In this document: positions 58,313 through 64,000 of the stretch, piece by piece | How the letters are laid out: each line of letters starts with the position of its first letter | Numbering within the stretch: the stretch's first letter is position 1 | Assembly: GCA_020466095.1 (NCBI GenBank) | Contig: CM035807.1 | Location: 100,989,436-101,053,435, forward strand | Source: Chlorops oryzae | Lineage: Eukaryota; Arthropoda; Insecta; Diptera; Chloropidae | Length of the DNA stretch: 64,000 nucleotides | Direction: 5' to 3' | Translations under genes and position numbers: made by a program | The notes under the pieces: model-generated | Database searches by the model: none | The model's input: the letters and a program-made list of their open reading frames with translations, nothing else | What the model was told of the DNA's origin: nothing

Positions 58313-59354
58313 TTTTTATATGTTTCTTAATGTAACTTTTGGAAAAAAAAAATATTTAGAAAATGCCTCATCCAATTTAATCGAACTATACATCAAAATA
58401 AAGAAAAGTAAAATTTTCAAAAAATAAGTAAATAAGAGTAATGCCAGGGAGAGTTCTGCTGCAATACCCCCTTTAAAAAGTAATTTTTTTCAAACATTAG
58501 TACAAAAAGAAAAGCGCGTTCATAAAGCATTTTTTAAATCCTGAGAAATTCAACACTTTTTATGTACATATTTGCAAACGAGTGTTATAAGCGAAGGCGA
58601 AACGTTGTCTTATTTGTTCATATAATGAATGCAAATTAACATTGGAAACGTGTCGTTGTGGTTTAAATTATTACACTAATGAATGATGAAGAATAACGAT
58701 CATGATGAGCTCGTTGATGCGTGGTCGTTTAAATTTTCTGCTTATGATGCAATTTGACTTCCACTTCTGTGGACGGAGTGCTTTTTATTTTTTGCTCACC
58801 ATCCTTTTGAAGTACATGGAAGCAATTCATTTAACATGGAAACGAGAAGGAAGAAAGAAGAGAAGAGAAACCAGACGACCTTATACCTTCACTCTATTGA
58901 TGCTGTTTTTGGAATTAAAAAGTTTTCCTAAAAAAAAAAAAAAAAAAAAAAACACTTCAGTTAATTAATTAAATTCAACCAAAGGAAACCCACAACCGAG
59001 CAAACTGACAGAAAAAATTATCACAAAAATAAACTTTTTGTAACTCATATAATTCTCTACATCAAAATAGAAAATGTATCTGGAAAAAATGACCTTATTT
59101 GTTATAATGGAAGCAAATTATTGAACCAACATGGCAGAAAAACTGCTAATTAAAGCTTCTACTGCATTTGGATGGGGGTGAAAAAGTAATTAATTAACAA
59201 AAAAGCAGCTTAAAACGCACTTCAAAATATTTAATTCATTTCATGGATGAAAAAATTCCCAATGCATAATCTGTCAGCTAAAGGGATTAACTACTCAATT
59301 CATAAAACTTAACTTAACACAACTTCACAACAACTTCAGAGAATTATCGATATC
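58313..59354. other. Gene-less stretch
   Basis: A 22-base poly-A run at about 58930. No gene is recognised. Confidence 0.5.
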
Positions 59355-60150
59355 CGTAGGTTAGGTTGGTAAGTGTGGCTGTCACCATTAAGGGTGACTA
59401 GGGATGGGCAAAAAAACATCGATATATCAAAACATCGATATTTTTAAAACGATATATCGAAAATTTATGCCGATATTTTTGCTCGGCGATATATCGTACA
59501 TCGATATACTTTTCCCGACATCGAAAGCGATATTTTGTATACATATGTCTGTCGTTGTAAACATGTGCTTCTCACTTATTTCTCTTGGATATAAAGCGGC
59601 ATTTTAATCGTTCGTGTCTTATCTTATCGTATCATATCTAATCATTCCATCTGAGAACTCGAAAACGTCCTTTTGTACACTCCAATTTTGTCTAAAATAT
59701 GTACAGTGTACTCTGTCTTAAGTAAATACCTACGGGACCGAAAGATCTGTCCGCTTAACAAAGGTGATCGCTTAAAAGGAAAGATTTGAGAAGCAGGAGC
59801 ACTAGAAATCCTGAAATCTGTCAGTTTAGAGAAGTGTCCGCTTAGGAGGGTTCTCCTTAAGCAGAAGGATTATGTCGATATATCGAAAACTCGATATTTT
59901 TCCTCCGATAGTATCGTTTCAATTTCGATGCTTTTTAAATAAATCGATACGATATATATCGATGTATTTTCCCATATTGCCCACATGACACATTTAGGTG
60001 ACACATTTAGGCCTGACATTGGCCCGTGGTCATACTACGAATAATGCGAAAACAAAGAAAACCACACAAACATCAACTATCTCAGCTGGGAGTTGAACCC
60101 AGAGTTTCGTGCTGCATAATTTGGCATCTCATCCAACTACGGCATAAAGG
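59355..60150 (-). mobile_element. tRNA-derived SINE, copy 4, interrupted
   Basis: Minus strand. The head is at 60082-60150 with an exact B-box (GGTTCAACTCC; plus strand 60089-60099 as GGAGTTGAACC) and GATGAGATGCCAAATTATG. The body continues to GGCCTAAATGTGTCACC near 60000. It resumes at 59398 with GTCACCCTTAATGGTGAC and a short CCTAACC tail ending near 59356. About 585 bp between the halves is a different element. Confidence 0.75.
59399..59983. mobile_element. CGATA-rich TIR element inserted in SINE copy 4
   Basis: The left end TAGGGATGGGCAAAAAAACATCGATA is mirrored at the right by TATCGATGTATTTTCCCATATTGCCCA with small differences. TAGGGATGGGCAA is a hAT-like terminus, but an exact 8-bp duplication is not evident; a 13-bp tandem repeat (GACACATTTAGGT) adjoins the right end. 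About 17 CGATA pentamers (both strands) lie in 59418-59545 and 59870-59965. The centre has repeated TGTCCGCTTA words. No coding. Confidence 0.65.
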
Positions 60151-60187
60151 CAACTAAGGCCTTGAAACTTCCATGAATTATAATTAG

Positions 60188-60446
60188 CAGGGCTCAGATT
60201 TTGTTGCATTTATAAATTGAAAGCATACTTTGCGGAGCAAAAATTTGTCTTACCAACATTTTACGAATAAATTTAGCGAAGTTGAACTTCAAACCGCTTT
60301 TCTAATTTCAAAAAAATTCATATTGAAGTTCAAAATCGATTTGAATCTTTATTTGAGTTGAGTTGTCACTTTATGTGAATTGAATATAATTTTTACTCCA
60401 TAAAGTATGCTTTAAATTTATAAATTCAACAAAATCCGAGCCCTGA
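60188..60446. mobile_element. hAT MITE, CAGGGCTCGG family
   Basis: Ends CAGGGCTCAGATTTTGTTG and CAACAAAATCCGAGCCCTG(A). The duplication ATAATTAG at 60180-60187 and 60447-60454 fits nTnnnnAn. The interior matches 23214 and 23532, including AAGCATACTTTG and CCATAAAGTATGCTTT near the two ends. Confidence 0.9.
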
Positions 60447-60451
60447 ATAAT

Positions 60452-60703
60452 TAGAGCAATAGAAAATATTTTAATTCGGCACCAAAAGGTATGCGTTTAA
60501 GTATTTTAGAACCAATCGATATCATTTTAAGTCTTTATAAACGGAGCTTCATTAAAGCTTTAAAGACATACGCACATCCCTCAAAATCTTTCCTCAAGAT
60601 GTGATTAAATGGGCAAACATACAAGGGTAAACAGATTTTTCAATATCAGAATATCTAAATGCATACCTTTGAGTGCTGAATTTAAATATTTTCTGTGGCT
60701 CTA
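60452..60703. mobile_element. TIR MITE related to 11135, abutting the hAT MITE
   Basis: The left end TAGAGCAATAGAAAATATTTT is mirrored by the right end, which finishes AAATATTTTCTGTGGCTCTA. The interior has CACCAAAAGGTATGCG, TATCATTTTAAGTCTTTATAAACGGAGC and AAATGGGCAAAC, as at 11135. Its first three bases coincide with the end of the neighbouring MITE's target duplication. Confidence 0.75.
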
Positions 60704-62861
60704 CTCATCTGTAATCGATTCGAATTTGTTCGAGTGAAGTTTTATAAAGCTTTATAAAATACAGCTCCTCAACGGCCGCGGCGTATCAGTGAGAATCTAT
60801 TTATAACATGAGCAGAACTTTTTCCTAAATGATTTAACAATCAATTTGAATAACTGAGTCCGAAACGAAAAATTGTAACGCAGAATTTCCTCTTAAATTT
60901 ATGACCATCAGAATTATCCGTTTTCAAGTCAAAGAACCTACACCCATACAATATTCTTATCCGATGGGAAAAAAAGTGTTGGAAAAATTCGAAAGGATCT
61001 CTTTTATATTCATTATCAAAGTAATGTGCCCACTTTTTTTTAGTACTTCTGGCCTTTGATTCATGACCGTCGGGAGACGTTAAAATTTTCTGAGTACAGA
61101 ACTCAGTCGCGTCGATGTTTCGAATCCGACGCTTAACGAACAAACGTACGAAATAACGAAAAGTTTCCTAATTAATGAGACTTAAATGATTTTATTTCTC
61201 TGACTCCTTTTCTTTCATAATTACCACTCGTTTTTCCCTCTCTCTCTCTCTCCGTCTCAATCCTTTTTTCACTTTATGGCCGCGAAGCTTCCTTCAAAAA
61301 GTTATGCCCCGAGGAAATGATGTATCAAATTTAAGTGCAAATCATTTGGAATTTATTCGATGCGTAAGCTTTAAAGCCTTTATTTTCACGCTCATAAAAG
61401 TAATTAATTTTGATAAATGCACGATGAAAAATCGCAAAAGAAAAATACGAAATTACTGAAAGGATTTTTTAATAAGTTTATCAAGAGAAAAGGATAAAAA
61501 GAATTTAAAGAAGAGTGACAGAGAGAAAGAATGAGAGAGGTCGAAAAACGGACCAATTTCTTTGTAACGAAATTTTCCTTCGAAAATAAAAAACAAAAAG
61601 AGAAAAACAGAAAAGAGAAAAAACAAAATTTCAATGAGTTTTTCCCACGGCTATTTATGCTTTTTACGTTTCTTCTTCGCTTTCATTTCCTTCCATAACG
61701 AATGATACCCTTTTTACTTTACGCTTTCTGCACTTCAAGAATTTTAATGCTTTCCGAAAGGCTCGGGTGCACCGGAAGATAATAAATTCCGTTTTTTTTT
61801 TTTGTTACACGAAAACATGAATGCGTCGTATGCGTGTGTGCAGAAAAGTTTAACAAGTTAAAGCCTCCGCGTAACAAAAAGGATTATTAATTATAATATG
61901 GAAAGTAAATTCGATGTAAAAGGCCAAATTCCTATGAAAATTTTCCCCTAAATTGTTTTTGAAGGAATAAATTTTGAAATAAAAAAATATATTTTGCATA
62001 CTTTTATGCGTAATACTTTACTTTGAAATGGTTTCTTCCCACTTCCAAATAATTCTTGATTTTTCTTTAAAGAATGGCTTAAAATAAACTCTTTAAATTT
62101 TTACCGAAGATTTATCAAGGACATACGTATGTACATGCATACTTATGTTTTTTTTTTTCAAAACATTGTTCCTTCCTAATTTATATATTATTGTTTTGAC
62201 AATTTTTCTTCAAGAACCACTAAGTACCACACTGAAGCTTTGACTTGAATGCTCAAAACAAAATAAATTGTCCTCAGTGAATCAATTATTGAATTACATG
62301 TTCGAATTGATTCGTATCCTTTTAACGTAATAGGTTTCTATTTACTTCAATCGTGTCCCTGAGGTTCAGCTAGCAGCATTTATGAGTAGTTAAGATTACA
62401 TCGTATTTATGGATTAAATACCAACAAATAAGTAAACGAATACAACAAAAAGCAATTGTATTCCAATAACCTCAATGCAATTTCAGTCGATCGGAAGTTA
62501 ATTTCAAGTAATTTTGAAAATTACCCCAAGAAAATACCTCCAATGACCTTTTGACTTTAATGTTTAATGTTTTTGATTGTTTTAGGAGGCGGTACCGAAT
62601 CCTTTTTTTTTCAAGGAATATATAAAAACATTCGAGATTAATAAGCCATCAGCTATCAAGTTGTGGTCTGTAGATCTCAGAAGATCTTTGATTGGTCTTA
62701 GGATATTTTAAAATTGAAGCTCTTCAGGCACTCCAAAGGTGCTAAGGCGTTGCAGTCACGAAGTGACGAAACATGGCCATATCCGCAAATCGTGGATGCC
62801 TCAATATATTTTCATATATTCTTTAATATTTAATTTTATCATTTTTGGGTCATAGTAAATC
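60704..62861. other. Gene-less stretch
   Basis: (CT)n at 61239-61253 and A-rich simple sequence near 61560. No gene is recognised. Confidence 0.5.
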
Positions 62862-63022
62862 TTCTTCTTCTTCTAGTGTTTTAAGTCTCAGTCTATCCCG
62901 GGGTCCGCAAAACGCGACTAATTCCTTCACTTTGTCCTATCGGATGCATCCTTCGCGGTAAGTCCTACAGCCTCGAGGCCCCATTTAACTGTGTCTATCT
63001 AAGGCAGTTTCGGACGCCCTCG
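62862..63022 (-). pseudogene. 3' end of a LINE (non-LTR retrotransposon) pol gene, broken
   Basis: On the minus strand the sequence reads RGRPKLP, stop, IDTVKWG, LEAVGLTAKDASDRTK, stop. After a frame change it reads LVAFCGPRDRLRLKTLEEEE, ending in a (GAA)n run. The RGRPK…A.DR.KW.. order is the usual C-terminus of the endonuclease/reverse-transcriptase protein of insect LINEs, and the simple 3' tail also fits. Two in-frame stops (one where Trp is expected after DRTK) and a frameshift make it a dead 5'-truncated fragment. It may reach about 63090, where the frame is less clear. The clade is not determined. Confidence 0.62.
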
Positions 63023-64000
63023 TTGTCTGTATTTGTAGTGTGTAGCCCTTTTTCGCCAAGCTGTCCTCATTGGCTCTCATTGTAAATGTCGAAGAAATAA
63101 GCGATGGTTCTTCAGAGTGATTCTTTGCAGATTAAAGACTCACTTAGTCTGAACTGCAAGAGCATTTAACACCTAAAGGAAAAGCTACTGAAACCTCAAC
63201 TATAAGATATAGGGTACGGATACGAAGTAAAGTTAAGTTAGGTCAATTATGGTCAAAGGAGTAGAAGCCTTGTTGTGAAGCACTTCAAGTAACCAGAATA
63301 AAAACTCCATAGCAGTATGAAAGACAGAAAACTGTACTCATTTGGATTTAGACAACTACCGAGTTCCTATTCTAAAAACCTATAATTTTTCTTAACCTTT
63401 AAATGAAGAGAACCGATTTTTAATACAAAGATTTGCTGCTTTGACGAGCAGAACGAATCGCTCACTATCACTAAAGAGGAAAAATTCACAGCACTTAATA
63501 AGCGTAGATCTTAATGAGCAATTATGCTGCTAAAACGCTTGTTTAAGGACTTAATGATTGTATTTTCTGTAAGCAAATTACGACAACAAAAAGCGAAAAA
63601 AAAAAACGAACAAATTATATGTTATTGCTCGTTTTATTGCTCGTGAAAGAGTATCATTCAAACTTGTCATTATTTTTTACGATTTTCCGCTCGTCCATGA
63701 TATTGCGCCTAAAAGACATGCCAAAAATTCGTTCGTTTTCATAATATTAAGCACTCGTAATATTTTCTCACAATAAAATACAAACACACAGAAAACGCAA
63801 GCAGCCAGGAACTATAAACACTTTCAAAATTAGGCACAAGAAACATCGATTTGCATCAGAATCGTTTGCGAGCAGAAATTAAATAAGGACAACAAAACAC
63901 GGAGCTGGAAGCCCTCATGCGCCGCGTTCTTTTAGTTTTTCTTCTTTTTATTTTTTTATATCTTTATAGCAGTTCTTTTTGTTGGTGTCTGGTGGTGTTT
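63023..64000. other. Gene-less stretch
   Basis: No gene or bounded element is recognised up to the end of the window. Confidence 0.5.

Overview
This window looks like intergenic or deep-intronic DNA from an insect, most likely a higher fly (Diptera, Brachycera); a tephritid-like fly is possible but not proven. It is visibly AT-rich and full of poly-A/T runs. It has no operon-like gene packing and no recognisable host protein-coding exon, rRNA or functional tRNA gene. Clues to the organism are two mariner copies resembling the mellifera subfamily, DINE-1/Helitron-like elements with a GACA-type microsatellite and TATACCC ends, tRNA-headed SINEs, and many hAT MITEs with 8-bp target duplications.

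Nearly everything recognisable is mobile or repetitive. Regions in order: a foldback element with 161-bp tandem units in both arms (1271-2593); a hAT MITE (8899-9649); a small TIR MITE (11135-11328); a tandem array of an unclassified interspersed repeat (14026-15420, further copies at 20572-21235 and, inverted, 47057-47790); a DINE-like element (17221-17705); a hAT end fragment (19503-19630); a TA-flanked MITE (19905-20415); a tandemly duplicated hAT MITE (23140-23860); a tRNA-derived SINE (27122-27418); a GA-rich microsatellite of about 675 bp (28898-29572); a SINE with a 500-bp CCTAA-type tail (34105-34776); a 'GAGTC' inverted-repeat region with an inserted hAT MITE (40290-42470) and a related copy at 44560-45400; and a DINE-like element split by mariner copy 1 (49031-50890). 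After these come a pogo-like MITE (53815-53974), a 2.18-kb hAT foldback with arms over 900 bp (54124-56304), mariner copy 2 (57010-58310), a SINE split by a CGATA-rich element (59355-60150), two abutting MITEs (60188-60703) and a broken 3' end of a LINE pol gene (62862-63022).

No genes here work together. Both mariner transposases and the LINE fragment are pseudogenes. The interest lies in the nested insertions, in near-perfect long inverted repeats that could form hairpin RNA, and in a short motif (AAAGTATGC, preceded by C-rich bases) that recurs in several otherwise different MITE families.
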